Part shown: piece after piece, positions 1 through 11,227 of the stretch
Position numbering within the stretch: position 1 is the stretch's first letter
Layout of the letters: each line of letters starts with the position of its first letter
Source of the DNA: Microplitis mediator
Lineage: Eukaryota > Arthropoda > Insecta > Hymenoptera > Braconidae
Assembly (NCBI RefSeq): GCF_029852145.1
Contig: NC_079974.1
Span: forward strand, 3,289,001 to 3,353,000
Direction of reading: 5' to 3'
DNA: 64,000 nt
The notes under the pieces: model-generated
The model's input: the letters and a program-made list of their open reading frames with translations, nothing else
Told to the model about the DNA's origin: nothing
Database searches by the model: none
Program-made: the position numbers and the translations under genes

Positions 1-2009
1 TCTTCCCTCCAATATTTTTCCAACATGAATGCCTACTTCTCAAATGTCAAAAAGCATTAAAAATATCAAACATATATTTATGATACTCGATTTAGCCGTC
101 TTAAAATTTCCAATTTTTTTTCAAACCTAAAAATTATAAACAAAATCTGGGCGTCGGTTGACTCTGCGGGCCAGCCCTAAAACTTCCTGCTGTTTTTGAG
201 CTTTTTGAGCTTGAAAACATTGGTTTGGATACATTTTCAAGCTCGACAATACTTGTGTGTGCCCTTGTTTTTAAAAAAAAATGTTCGCTAGCATTTCTTT
301 CTTCCACGATATCCCAGGAACAAATTCACCGATTTTCATAGTTAAGGCGGCAATCGGCGTATTTTATTGTTCGAGAGCTGATAAGATTTTGCAATTGTTT
401 AAGTACAGTTGTGTCGATGACATTCACAAAAAAACTGTTTTTTAACGTTTCTTTTTTCCGCAATATCCCTTAGGCAAATCATCCGATTTTAATGGTAGAG
501 GTGGCAATCGACGCGTTTCAATAAATTCTGAAGTTGATTAGATTTTCAAAATGTTTAGTTCAGTTGTTTCAAAGATATTTGCAAAAAACTGTTTTTCACC
601 ATTTCTTTCTCCCGCGATAACTCTCGGACGAATTATCCGATTAAGATAGCTAAGGCGGCAATCGACGGGTATTATGAAATTCTAGAGCTGATTAGATTTT
701 GAAGTCGATCGTTCGAGTTGTTTCTGAGAAATCACTAAAAAACTAAAAAAAAAAAAATTTTTAACTTCCCGCTAAGAAAATTGTAAATTTTCAAAAATTC
801 GGGAAGTTATTGGTTTCGGTCCGATTTACAAAAATCGAATTTTCATCAGATGTCGACGTTTTAAGGTCCGAGAATGCTATTCTGACTATTTTCAGAATGA
901 TGTCCTAGTATATTTATGTATGTATGTGTGTGTGTGTGTGTGTGTGTAAACTCTTTGTAATTTTTCAACTGATAAATCGATTTGGATGGTTGAGGTGACA
1001 ATCGAAAGAGCTTGTTGGCCCTTAACTTTCCTGAAAATTTTAGATTATTTGATCAAGCAGACTTGAAAATATTGGCGAAATACGAAAAAAAAAAATTTAT
1101 TTTTTTGAGTTTTTTAGTGATTTCTCAGAAACGACTTGAACGATCGACTTCAAAATCTATTCAGCTCTAGAAATTTATAAGCCGCGTTGAATGCCACCTC
1201 AACCACCTCAATCGGTTAATTTGTTCGAGAGATATCGTTGGCGAAAGAAATGATAAAAAACGATTTCTTTCGATTATCTTTGAAGTGACTCATCCGATCG
1301 ATTTCGAAATTGAATTAGCTCTAGAATTCAAGAAAACGCGCCGATTGCCACCTCAATCGTCAAAATCGGTTGATTAGTTCAAAAGATATCGGCGCTGAAA
1401 AGTTAAAAAAATAACATTTTATGTTATTTTTTCCAGATAAATCAAAATATAATGTGCTAAAATGTGTCTGAAAACATACCAACTCTTCCTCTGTATAGTC
1501 TCTTCCGATCATCAGATAATGTCATAAATCTTGTTTCTTAGTTTGTCAGCAAAAAATTGAAAAACCCAGTCTTTAATGTTTTTCTCGGATATTCCATATA
1601 TTATTGCTCTGACCTAAGTCAAAACTCATTCAAATCTTGATTTCGATCACTAACATTGATTTCTGCCTCAACACATATATTTCAGAGAACATAATCGATA
1701 ATAAAAATTTAAAAGCCGCTTCTTCATTAATGATTCTGGATTCTTTTAATAGTAATAGCATTTTTGAGCTCGAAAATATATCCAAACCAATGTTTTCAAG
1801 CTCAAAAAGCTCAAAAACAGCAGGAAGTTTTAGGGCTGGCCCGCAGAGTCAACCGACGCCCAGATTTTGTTTATAATTTTTAGGTTTGAAAAAAAATTGG
1901 AAATTTTAAGACGGCTAAATCGAGTATCATAAATATATGTTTGATATTTTTAATGCTTTTTGACATTTGAGAAGTAGGCATTCATGTTGGAAAAATATTG
2001 GAGGGAAGA
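1..2009. repeat. Foldback repeat with 0.25-kb inverted ends (may extend left of window)
   Basis: Bases 1-245 are the reverse complement of about 1765-2009, so the element folds back on itself. The interior holds degenerate modules of about 100-200 bp in both orientations, containing phrases such as GGTTGAGGTGGCAATCGA and its complement. These are shared with the repeats at 7985-8600, 35744-36535, 43637-44432, 47245-48385 and 57961-58757. No protein is supported; the 79-residue open frame at 1637 is repeat sequence. The left end coincides with the window edge, so the true boundary is unknown. Confidence 0.7.
912..947. repeat. TATG/TG microsatellite
   Basis: Simple repeat of TATG then TG units inside the foldback element. 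Equivalent tracts sit at the same place in sister copies (8115-8140, 36350-36385, 44247-44290, 48109-48233, 58118-58155), so the tract is an intrinsic, expandable part of this repeat family. Confidence 0.85.
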
Positions 2010-2344
2010 TTGAGATTAATTACTATCATCCTGAAGTTAGCAGACATTTAAAAATTTTTGAATTTTTGTTTTTCAACAAATTAATTGCAAACAAATAGGA
2101 TAAAAATATGCACATGTAGAAATTTATAAAAACGACAGGTGCAATTTTTTCAAATATTTTTTTGATGGTTTATCGTCTTTAAAAAAAAATCCAAGAATTA
2201 TTAGACGTTTGCTAACTTCAGTATCATCAATTATCTTTAGTAGGCATTAAATAAATAATATTAATTTTTGAAGAGTTTAGGACAAAGGATAAGATGGAGA
2301 ATATATAAAACTTGAGTTAATTTTTACGTGTTAAAAAATTTGGT

Positions 2345-2360
2345 GGCCCTGAAAAGGGCC
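2345..2360 (-). terminator. Histone-type 3' stem-loop, broken MATH gene copy
   Basis: Read on the gene strand the sequence is GGCCCTTTTCAGGGCC: a 6-bp stem with a TTTC loop, flanked 5' by AAC and 3' by ACCA. This is the canonical replication-dependent histone mRNA 3' processing signal. It lies about 36 nt after the ancestral stop codon (2396-2398). Confidence 0.85.
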
Positions 2361-2395
2361 GTTTTCAACTCAAAGTTCGAAACTTGAGTATCTAA

Positions 2396-2845
2396 TTATT
2401 TCAAATCGTCGCCTATGCGAATAGTCAGCTCTAACTGTAAAATTAGAGTTCCGTCCGACAGTAGACGCAATAAGTCGGGCTCACTTCGTTTGAAGAAATC
2501 CCCGAGCTATATATAATTGTCGTAGTCTTTGAAAGGTTCAATTTCTGCAGGCAGTCGCAGTATGTTACCTTCCTCATCCACCACACAGCATTCGAGCTCG
2601 AAGCTGATTAAGGTATGCTCCGTTTTCAATGGAAGGATCCCCAAGGAGATCCAGTGTTCATCTTCTTCGTCGTGGCTAACCTCCACTTTGAAGCCCCAAA
2701 CGTCGTTAACGCTGAGACCTGTAGAAAACTCCGTGTATAACGGAGTAATTGTCCCAGTCTCGTTGGTGTACAGAAGTTCGTCGAAGTTCTCCAGCGCAAT
2801 GGTACCTGCACTTGTGCACGTTAAACTTTGAAAATCACAGTCCAT
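2396..2845 (-). pseudogene. MATH/TRAF-like single-domain gene, copy with nonsense mutation
   Basis: This is the inverted counterpart of the intact gene at 12448-12897. The reading frame starts with ATG at 2843-2845, and codon 113 is TAG (2507-2509) where the partner has TAC, so only 112 of 149 residues would be made. The sequence after the stop still matches the partner down to the old stop codon and the histone-type stem-loop. The encoded protein would lose the last third of the MATH-like fold, including the segment aligning with the C-terminal strands of SPOP-type MATH domains. Promoter and 3' end are intact, so it could still be transcribed. I infer recent loss of function after the inverted duplication. 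Confidence 0.8.
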
Positions 2846-2874
2846 GATGTTTCAGACAATCGATAGTAACTAAA

Positions 2875-3060
2875 TGAAGAGTTTAAAGTGCGAGGCGTAC
2901 AGCGCAACGTTTCAAGCGTAATGAGTGCTACTGACCGTGTGACATGTGTGTATACTTTGACCATCCCCTCCACTAAATTTTGACGAATTATCGGAAAGGT
3001 AAATTTTACCCCCACTCCTCAAAAAGGACCAATCATGACAATATTGATTTTCTCTCTTCA
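2875..3060 (-). promoter_or_regulatory. Core promoter module of the MATH gene family
   Basis: This block is shared with all other MATH gene copies. In gene orientation it has GATTGG (inverted CCAAT box), a G-rich stretch, a TATA-like element, GTCACACGGTCAGTAGCA, a TCATTA initiator, then a GC-rich leader ending in CGCCTCG. The ATG follows about 60 nt after the initiator. Confidence 0.65.
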
Positions 3061-3100
3061 TTCCTAATTTTAACTAACTAAAATCGAGATATTCACTATA

Positions 3101-3340
3101 CTGTAAAAAATCACCGGGGTAAGTCCAAGCGGTGTAGGTGTTAAAATCGGCGGTGTTAAATTTCAACATCGAAAGCGGTGTGAGAATAACGCCGCCGCCG
3201 GTGTAAATATTCTGTACCGGTGTTAAAATATTTTACTTTGTAAATATTTTTACTGACTCAATCACTGTACTTGTTAATAAATGATATTCTTTATCAATTT
3301 TCATAAAACAAGTCCTTTTTCAACACCGCTCTTTTTACAG
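3101..3340. mobile_element. 240-bp MITE with CTGTAAAAA termini, TA target
   Basis: The ends CTGTAAAAA and TTTTTACAG are flanked by TA on both sides. The second copy is at 11949-12188 in the other palindrome arm. The equivalent sites near the genes at 9384, 17072 and 20673 lack it, giving clean empty sites. The Tc1/mariner-like target suggests a non-autonomous element inserted before palindrome I was duplicated. Confidence 0.75.
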
Positions 3341-3674
3341 TATATGAAATATGATCAATGTAAGTGAACTTTTTATAATAAATTGAATTCACACTGGCAT
3401 ATAAATCCAGCCAACAAGAAATTTAAATCCATATCCATATTTTTATTTTAAATTGTACTCAAGTTGAGACGTTGATGAAAATAAAAAAATATGTACAAAT
3501 TTTATATATTTCTAGACAAAATAAATCCGAAAATTTGGTACTAGGGATTTTCAATCATAATATATGAATATTTCGGGAGATTTCCTTGAAGTAACATTAA
3601 AATCAAATTTTAAATTTGTAATGATCAACTTTTTTTCGTTACCCAGGCTATTTTTCCCGCCCAGCCAACTATTC

Positions 3675-3711
3675 CCTCATTGGCTCGCTGATACCGACGT
3701 TATTACTACTG
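3675..3711. promoter_or_regulatory. CCAAT-containing module, orphan copy
   Basis: ATTGGCTCGCTGATACCGAC belongs to a motif (TCGGTAYCnGCGAGCCAATGA in reverse) that recurs at 11591-11620, 31265-31300, 35220-35365, 59150-59295 and in the promoter of the bromodomain gene (52660-52700). No gene follows it here. Either a relic promoter or part of a dispersed repeat. Confidence 0.4.
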
Positions 3712-4413
3712 TTGTTATTTTACGTTAAAAATAATTAATCGATAAATGTTAGATATTTTTAATTTTCTTAGACATTTAAAAGTGGACATCAATATTAAAA
3801 AAATATTGGAGCAAGGATATAAGTTAAGGGAGACTAAGCTTTAATCGGTTTTTTTTTTAATTCTACTGATAATAATTAGTAGAAAATAAAATTGTCAACA
3901 AAAAAAAACCCATAACAATTTATGATAAATCTTACAGTTTCGCCAGAAAAGTGGAAAGATCTCGAACTTTACTTCAAGCTTTAATAACTTTTGAACAAGT
4001 AGATTTATCAAAAAATAATTAGCTACCTATTTCGTAGAGCGTTCAATTTCCTATAAAAAATGTCGATCTATTCGATCTATTAATTTGTTTACGAGTTAAA
4101 AATACTCAAAGTAAAAAAAAATCTTCACGTGTTATTTAAATGGGAAATCGAATTTTTCAATGAGCTAGGTCTGTAATCGACGTAGAATTTTTTTTCTTGC
4201 GCGAAAATTTTTTTTTGTTTGTGTTGAACTATGATTTTTTTCCACATGTACTAAATTAAATTTTAAATCTATGTTGTCTTCTGTGTAAACCAACCATTTG
4301 TTTTAAAAAAACGGACTAATAATTGTCAATTAATCATCAAAATCGGTCTTTATTGTCGAGCTGATTAATCAAGCAACTCGTTTTTCATACATCATTGTGT
4401 CAATATCTCTATC

Positions 4414-5120
4414 TCAAACAGTACCTTCATAAGCGATAGAGTCTGTCTCAGTTGGATTAGAGCTCCCGAGCATGATAACTTCATCATTCTGCTTGACTGT
4501 AAAATACTCCAGCATGTTTTGCGACTCTATCAAATATCTAAAATCCCGATACTCAAATGTAAAATTATGCGATGCATCAATGTTCATTTTACTTTTAACT
4601 CCATCGTCAATCAGCATTCTCCAATTAAATGTTACAGTTTCGCCCGGTTGGATGCTAACACACCCGTTGGTCAATTTTACCATCGCCTGGTCAATTGAAC
4701 ATTTTAATAGACCGCTATTGCTTTTATCATCATACCGAAATTTAACTGCAACATCGTATCGATTATCGATTCTATAAATCGACTCCAATCCATTGTCCGT
4801 CACGATCCCAACTTCTAACACATGACAATTAATTAAATTATCTATCAAGCATTTCGATCTCCAGAATAGAAGATAGTAAGTTTTCAAGCGCCCAACAAAA
4901 TTGCATTCACTTTTTGAACTGTAAAATTTTTTAATTGAAGACTCGAGCACCAGACATTCATCGTCTGCATAAGAAATGATTCCTGGTTCATTTTTTAAGA
5001 CATTCCAATCAACAAAGTCGTCATAATATTGATCTTTAAAATAAAACTTTCGTAATTGGATCCAACCCAAAGCTTCCGCATAAACATTTCCACTGTGTTT
5101 TTCGAAACTCGCAATTCCCG
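4414..5120 (-). pseudogene. Unrecognised broken gene, 3' part
   Basis: The open frame ends at 4414-4416. It is the downstream part of the gene whose upstream part lies at 6478-7494; a 1.35-kb repeat element separates the two. The frame after the element continues for about 235 residues of ordinary globular composition, with an aromatic-rich patch (KTYYLLFWRS) and no obvious membrane segment or signal peptide. The apparent ATG at 5146-5148 lies inside the inserted element, so it is not the real start. I do not recognise the family. An endogenised viral structural gene is possible from the general look, but I cannot support it. Confidence 0.5.
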
Positions 5121-6475
5121 CACAGAAAGAACAGTTCACTTGAATCAAGGAAAATTTTCTTGATTCAAGAATTTTTTTTTGATCTATTTGGAAAATAAAT
5201 ATTTACTTGCCCCAAGTAAACAATTATCTTCAAATTTTTATCGTGAATCAAAATTTTTTTTCTCACGTCAACATATTTTCACGCTTAAATCAAAAAATTT
5301 TCATTTGTTTCAAGAGATTATATTTCTTAAAGTAAGAGATATTTTTTTTGGAGCAAGATAAATTATTTTTTTGTAGCAATATTGCATTTTTTTAATTGAA
5401 GAAAATAAAATTTCTCGGAACAAGTACTATTCTTTTTACGCAAGTATTTTTGTATTCTCCGACCAAGAAAACAAAAGTTGCTTAAGCCAAGAGAAAAAAT
5501 TTTTTGGAAGAAAAGATCGATATGGAGAAGGGGAAAGTCACCGGTGCTAGACATCAGCAGCGGGAGTAGTTCGGTGCTCGCTACGAGATCGCGCCTACGA
5601 CATGTAGTGTCCCTGGCGAGACATTTATTTCAGAAGTGTTATATTCCAAAATTCATTACGATTTTGTTCGGGTACTCTTCTGTCATTTGACAGAACTACA
5701 AGTACCCTTTGGAATTGTACTATAGTATATCCTATAATACATCATGATTCATGACTTTAATATTTAATATTAAAGTTACTTGGAATTCAAGTCTTGAATA
5801 ATTTTGCTCGGAAAAAAATCACAAAAAATTACGTTTCAAATAAAAACAAAAAAATCAAAAAAATCCACACGTCAACCTTTTGAAGAGAGAATACATTTTT
5901 GACTGAGAAAAATTAAAGTCTTTATTAAAAAAGCAAACTTTTGGAGCAAGAAATTTTTTTTTCTTGACCCAAGCAACTTTTATTTGCACTTAAGCAATTC
6001 ATTTTTCGGAGCAAGAGAATTTTTTTCTTGGGCCAAGAGATTTTTTCTTGGCCCAAGGGATTTTTTTTTTTCAATCAAAACGTTTATTTTTTGGAGCAAG
6101 AAAATTTTTTCCTTGGACCAAGAAATTTTTTCTTAGCCTAAGTTAACTTTTTTTCGTTCAAAACTTTGAGTTTTTGGAGTAAGAAATTTTTTTTCTTGGG
6201 GCAAGAAAAAGTTTTTTGGCCGAAGTTAAACTTTTTTTCGTTTAAAACGTTGATTTGTTGTCAAGAGATGACTTCTTTTCTGTAGCGAAGAATTTTTTTT
6301 CTTAAACCAAGAAATTTTCAATTTCACTTCAAAAATCAATTTTTTCGGAGCAAGAGAATTTACTGTCTCGAACCAAAAAAAAGTTTTTGAATCAAGTGTT
6401 TTACTTTTATTGAATCAAGAAAAAAAATCCGGAAGACAATATTTTTCTTGAACCAAGTTAACTGTTTTTTCTGTG
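5121..6475. mobile_element. Low-complexity TIR element inserted in the broken gene
   Basis: The ends are CACAGAAAGAACAGTT on the left and the complement of CACAGAAAAAACAGTT on the right, each bordered by CG, possibly a 2-bp target duplication. The interior repeats variants of CAAGAAATTTTTTTCTTGG, alternating A-rich and T-rich. The same style of sequence occurs at 23525-24010, 51440-51850 and 62400-62936, where one end also reads TTTTCTGTG or similar. It encodes nothing convincing; the open frames at 5179, 5363 and 5478 are low-complexity repeat. Confidence 0.65.
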
Positions 6476-6477
6476 CG

Positions 6478-7494
6478 GCTGCTGAATCCTCACGGAAAAT
6501 GAAAATTTATCAGTTTTGAACAGACTTATTCCACCAGATGGGAATATAAACACACCCAATATGCCCGTGATGCCCCAATATGGATACTGACTAGTTTTCA
6601 TAGCGTCGATGGACATCAGTCCAAGGGTCGTATAATTAATCGACGGATGGAGAAGTTTCGGAATCAGTTTCTTGCTGAAATCGTACAGATTTGATGGTAA
6701 ATTGAGACTCGAGCAAACGACAGCATAAAAATCAGGAAATTGTAACGAGTTGACAAGACCGAAAAATTCACTATAATTTATTACGTCATCATGCATCACG
6801 GCTGATAAATCTTGATAGATTCCATCGCTAATTTTATCACCTTTGTTATACTCTTGAGATAAATAATTTTTCAGATCAGTAAATTTATGATTACTTATGT
6901 CTGCCAAAAAAGCCGGATAATTATAAAAATAATTCGTCACCAAACGGGAAACCGATATATTTATAAAATCTATCACGGGGTCAAAGTCATCAAATTTAAG
7001 CTCCAAGTCCACGGATGGTATTAATTTTATGATCGTTCGATGGTATTTGAGTTTTAATTCGTCAATGGTACCGATTATTTGTTACATTGAGAAAAACGTT
7101 GGCAAATCGATCCAGAAAAGTCGCCATGCATCATCCCAGGGTATTTTGTCGTTGGTGAATTTTCGGGGCAAAGCATTCAGAAGTCGCTTCATAATGTCTT
7201 TGACTATTCTCAATTTTTTTTTTATGTAACCTGTGACAGGTTTATCATCAATCGTGATCGAATTCCAAAGCAGCACGATGGCAAATCCAGTCAATTCCCC
7301 CAATTTTTCAGCTCGATATTGCCAGTTTCGAATATCGTCGTGTGGTGTTTGTTTCGGATCGAATGAATAGTTTTTGATTCTCAATTCATCTTTGTCTCTT
7401 ATTTCATTGTTTACTGTACTAAATAATCTGAGGTTTTTTTTTTCAAATCTAAGATGGCAATATCACGCTCTCTATGATTCATTATGTGTAATTG
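6478..7494 (-). pseudogene. Unrecognised broken gene, 5' part with in-frame stop
   Basis: One continuous frame runs from an upstream TGA near 7495 to the repeat insertion at 6475, interrupted by a single TAA at 7082-7084. No ATG begins it: the starts suggested by simple ORF calling are TTG (7384) and GTG (7012), so the true 5' end is missing or lies in an unseen exon. The frame is continuous with the 3' part across the inserted element once one flanking CG is discounted. At least two lesions (nonsense codon, 1.35-kb insertion) therefore inactivate a gene of more than 500 codons. It is single-copy here. Function unknown. Confidence 0.5.
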
Positions 7495-7499
7495 AGTAT

Positions 7500-7984
7500 C
7501 ATCTCAAAGTAAAAAGAATAGTGTTATGAACATAAGTTCTATAATAGTTATTATTAATGATATTTTCGAGTATACGTTCGATGTAGAAGGTTAATTACAA
7601 TATTATTAATTGATTTTTCTAATAGAATACTTGAATTTACGTTTTGGCTCAAATTTTTACTTTGGCAAACTTGTAATATGTTTATGTGGTTATATAATTT
7701 TAATAGTAATGAGTAATAGCATTCATTTGAGTAAATGTATGTTTGATCGGTGAATATATATGATTAGTGAAATATTTTTAATTAATAGTCTTATGGAAGA
7801 TGACCCTGAAAGTAGCAGATATCCGACGAAAAATTAGTTGAGCTAGGGATATCTAGGGTAATAATAAAGTTACCATAAATTTGAAAGTTGCCACTTGTTC
7901 ATTGACTCGAGATCTTTAAGTGGTAGATTTAAAAAAATTTTTTTGTTAAATATGAAAGCTGTATGTAAGCAATAATTTTTAATC
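7500..7984. other. Non-coding spacer
   Basis: AT-rich sequence with no supported gene, RNA or recognisable repeat. Confidence 0.5.
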
Positions 7985-8600
7985 ATTTTTAACTTCCTGC
8001 AAAGAAAATTGCAAATTTTCGTAAAACAGTTCAATTTTCAAAAATCGAGTTTTCATCAGATGTCAACGTTTTAAGGTCCTAGAAAGCTATTCTGACTATT
8101 CCCGGATGGACGTCCGTGTGTATGTGTGTGTGTGTGTGTATACTTTTTTTGTCCGACGATATCTTTGGAACGAATCAACCGATTTGGACGTTCTTGGTGG
8201 CAATCGAAAGGGCTCAACAAAATTTAGAATTGATTAGATTTTAAGGTAGATCAGTCATGTAGTTCACGAGTTCTACGAAGAATAAGAATTAAAAATGTTT
8301 TTTGTTTTTGATTTTTTGCGTATAACTTATAAACCAATTGTCCGATTATCCTCAAAATGTAATCAGTTTTAAGTCTTGTTGAGCCCTTTCGATTGCCACC
8401 AAGAACGTCCAAATCGGTTTATTCTATCCAAAGATATCGTCGGACAAAAATTATAATTCTTCAGTGAAGCTATGTTTTACGGGCCTAACTCGAAGAGCTC
8501 AAAAATTTACAAGTAATAATGTTTCCAAGCTATCTGAGCTCGAAAACAGCGGGAAGTTTTGGGGCTGGCCCGGAGGGTCAGACGGTTTTCAGATTTTTTT
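7985..8600. repeat. Dispersed repeat of the GCGGGAAGTT family, inverted copy
   Basis: It starts with AACTTCCTGC and ends with AGCGGGAAGTTTTGGGGC then CTGGCCCGGAGGGTCAGACGG. These are the two ends of the family also seen at 35744-36535, 43637-44432 and 57961-58757. Contains a TG microsatellite (8115-8140) and modules such as ACCGATTTGGACGTTCTTGG. Confidence 0.75.
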
Positions 8601-8883
8601 TTTTAGTTTTTTATTGATTTTGCAGAAACGACTTATAAATATGCACATGTAGAAAATTAAAATAACTACAGGTGCAATTTTTTCAAATATTTTTTTTTTT
8701 ATGATTTATCATCTAAAAAAAAAAAATCAAAAAATTATGAGATGTCTGCTAACTTCAGTATCATTAATTATCTTTATTAGGCATTAGATAAATGAATATT
8801 AATTTTGAACGAGTTTTGGAGAAAGGATATGAGTTGAGGTATATATAAAACTTGAGTTAGGGTTTACGTGTAAAAAATTTGGT

Positions 8884-8899
8884 GGCCCTGAAAAGGGCC
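8884..8899 (-). terminator. Histone-type 3' stem-loop
   Basis: GGCCCTTTTCAGGGCC on the gene strand, 33 nt after the stop codon of the MATH-like gene at 8932-9384. Identical to the other six copies in the window. Confidence 0.88.
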
Positions 8900-8931
8900 G
8901 TTTTCAACTCAAAGTTCGGGAACTTGAGTAT

Positions 8932-9384
8932 CTAATTATCTGCATCGTCGCCTAGAAAAATGGTCAGTTCTATCTGTAAAATTAGATTTCCGTCCACCAG
9001 TAGACGCAATAAGTCAGGGTCACTTCGTTTGAAGAAATCTCCGAGGTATATGTAATTGTCGTAGTCGTTGAAAGGATGTATTTTTCTAGGCAGTCTCAGT
9101 AGGTTACCTCCCTCATCCACTACACAGCATTCGAGCTCGAAGCTGATTTCGGAATACTCCGATTTCAATGGAAGGATCCCCAAGGAGATCCAGTGTTCAT
9201 CTTTTTTGTTGTGGCTAACCTCCACTTTGAAGCCCCAAACGTCGTTAACGTCGACGGCTGAACAAAACTTCCTGTATATTGGAGTAATTGTCCCAGTCTC
9301 GTTGGTGAAGAGAAGTTTATCGAAGTCCTCCACCACAAAGATGCTTGCACTTGTGCACCTTAATTTATGAAAACCACAGTCCAT
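8932..9384 (-). CDS. MATH/TRAF-like single-domain protein, intronless, histone-type mRNA end
   Basis: An intact frame of 150 residues, the most divergent of the intact copies. Residues about 38-146 align with MATH domains of speckle-type POZ proteins: the stretch VNDVWGFKVEVSH with an acidic loop, then HWISLGILPLKSE and SFELECCVVDEGGN, and the closing YIYLGDFFKRSDPDLLRLL, which matches the usual WGFKKFIxRxxLL to strand pattern. No BTB, RING or kinase domain follows, so this is a substrate-adaptor fold alone. ATG at 9382-9384 is preceded by the shared leader and TATA promoter. Unlike the four palindrome-arm copies it lies in the loop of palindrome I, in direct orientation with the 2396-2845 copy. 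Domain assignment is by eye; function unknown. Confidence 0.7.
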   Translation of the reverse strand: MDCGFHKLRCTSASIFVVEDFDKLLFTNETGTITPIYRKFCSAVDVNDVWGFKVEVSHNKKDEHWISLGILPLKSEYSEISFELECCVVDEGGNLLRLPRKIHPFNDYDNYIYLGDFFKRSDPDLLRLLVDGNLILQIELTIFLGDDADN

Positions 9385-9399
9385 GATGATTCAGGCAAT

Positions 9400-9600
9400 T
9401 GATCGTCACTAAATAAAGAATTTAACTTGCGAGGCGTACAGCGCAACGTTTCGAGCGTTATGACTGCTACTGACCGTGTGACTCATATATAAAGACGGAT
9501 CACTCCCTCCACTAAATTTTGACTAACTACCAAAATGGTAAAGTTTATCCCCACTCCTTAAAAAAGACCAATCATGACAATCTTATTTTCTCTCTTTATT
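9400..9600 (-). promoter_or_regulatory. Core promoter module of the MATH gene family
   Basis: In gene orientation: inverted CCAAT (GATTGG), G-rich stretch, TTTATATATGAG as TATA, then CACACGGTCAGTAGCAG, a TCATAA initiator and the GC-rich leader. Layout matches the other copies. Confidence 0.65.
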
Positions 9601-10364
9601 CTTAATTTTAACTAATTAAAATCGAGGAATCGCATCACTATGAAATATGATCAATGTAAGTGGACTTTTTATAATAAATTGAATTTACACTGGCATGTAA
9701 ATCCAGCCAACAAGAAATTAAAATCCATATTAATATTTTTATTTTAAATTATACTCGAGTTGGGACGATGATGAAAATAAATAAATAAGTACAAATTTTA
9801 TATCTCGTTACTAGAACCATAAGGGCGTATCTCAAATTATTCTGCAGAACCAAAAAGGCGCAAAAAAAATTTTTTTTTGCTCCAATCAATATAAAATTGT
9901 TGAAAACCTTATAAAATCTATGAAAAAAAAAACGAAAAAAATAATTTTCTTGTTATACGCCTTGTTGGTTTTAAGAAAAGACTTTTTAAAGTTTGAGATA
10001 GAAATATTGAAACAACGTTGTATAAAAAACGAGTTGCTTGATTAATCAGCTCGCCAATCACGACCGATTTTGATGATTAATTGACAATTATTAGTCCGTC
10101 TTTTTAAAAAAAATGGTCGGTCATCACAGAAGACGACATAGATTCAAAATTTACTTTAGTGCATTTGGCAAAAATCATACTTCAACAGAAACAAAAAAAA
10201 AAAAATTGTCGCGCAAGAAACAAAAAATCTACGTCGATGACAGGCCTAGCTCATTGAAAAATTCAATTTTCCATATAACTAACATGGAAAAATTTTTATT
10301 CACTTTGAATATTTGTTTAACTCGTTAACAAATCAATAGATCGCATAGATCAAGACATGTCTAT

Positions 10365-11227
10365 TAGGGTGGGCCGAAAATCCGCTTTTTTTTATTTTCA
10401 TTATTAATACCGAAAATATTTTTCCTTGTACAAAAAAAAAAAATTTTCGGAAATCAAAAAAAATTTTAGCTCAATAAATTAGGCTCGCCAAATCCCGCTA
10501 AAGTTAGAAGTTGTTTAAAATTTTTTTTTCAACACATTTTGATCGAAAATTTAATTCTCTACATAAAAGGTCATATAATAAAATTACGTAAAGTTGATAG
10601 TTACTCAGATAATTGCAATTTTGCTCTAAATAATGAAATTTTTAAGATATTACTTTTTCAGGGTAAAAAAGAAATTTTATCATAGGAATTTCGCAGAAAA
10701 TCCAATTTTCTACGAAGCAGACCTAATAAAAATTTATTCAAAGTTAATAGTTACAAAGATAATAGCAATTTTTAGTAAAAACCACCGAATAACGAGAAAT
10801 GTGATTATTTAAACATAAAACTGCAAGTTTCTGAATAACTATAAATTTCAAGTTTTACCAGAAGACCAATTTTGTAAGAAATTTGATTTTCCATTAAATT
10901 TATATGATAAAATTTATATTTTACCCTGAAAAAGTGAAAATATCTTGAAAAATTATATTTTCTAGAACAAAATTGCAATTATCTCAGTAACTATCAATTT
11001 TACGTAATTTTATTATAGGACCTTTTATGTAGAGAATTAAATTTTCGATCAAAATGTGTTGAAAAAAAAATTTTAAACAACTTCTAACTTTAGCGGGATT
11101 TGGCGAGCCTAATTTATTGAGCTAAAATTTTTTTTGATTTCCGAAAAATTTTTTTTTTGTACAAAGAAAAATATTTTTGGTATTAATAATAAAAATTCAA
11201 AAAAAAACGTATTTTCGGCCCACTCTA
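10365..11227. mobile_element. Palindromic hAT-type MITE with 8-bp target duplication
   Basis: The ends TAGGGTGGGCCGAAAAT and the complement of TAGAGTGGGCCGAAAAT are flanked by ATGTCTAT at 10357-10364 and 11228-11235. Eight-base target duplications and TAGGG-type ends are typical of hAT elements. The whole 863 bp is close to a perfect inverted repeat with no coding capacity. The left palindrome arm lacks it, so it inserted after the duplication. Confidence 0.85.

Larger units (their letters stand above)
1930..4418. repeat. Palindrome I, left arm
   Basis: This arm is the reverse complement of about 9996-13361, apart from a hAT-type MITE present only on the right and point differences. It carries a broken MATH-like gene, its promoter, a 240-bp MITE (3101-3340) and a CCAAT module (3675-3711). 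Its inner end abuts the stop codon of the unrecognised broken gene at 4414. Confidence 0.85.

Noticed and set aside
2345..2360. Stem-loops as bacterial-style rho-independent terminators
   Set aside because: No T-tract follows the stem, the loop and flanks fit the histone mRNA signal exactly, and the DNA is clearly eukaryotic.
2529..2831. 100-residue open frames opposite each MATH gene (also at 9068, 12462, 16756, 20660, 41499)
   Set aside because: They are antisense shadows of the MATH frames with Ser-rich, low-complexity translation; their conservation follows from the sense strand, and promoter and stem-loop point the other way.
5179..5690. Small frames in the CAAGAAA-rich repeat (also 23703, 51485)
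   Set aside because: Phe/Lys/Leu-rich translations of low-complexity DNA; no conservation between copies.
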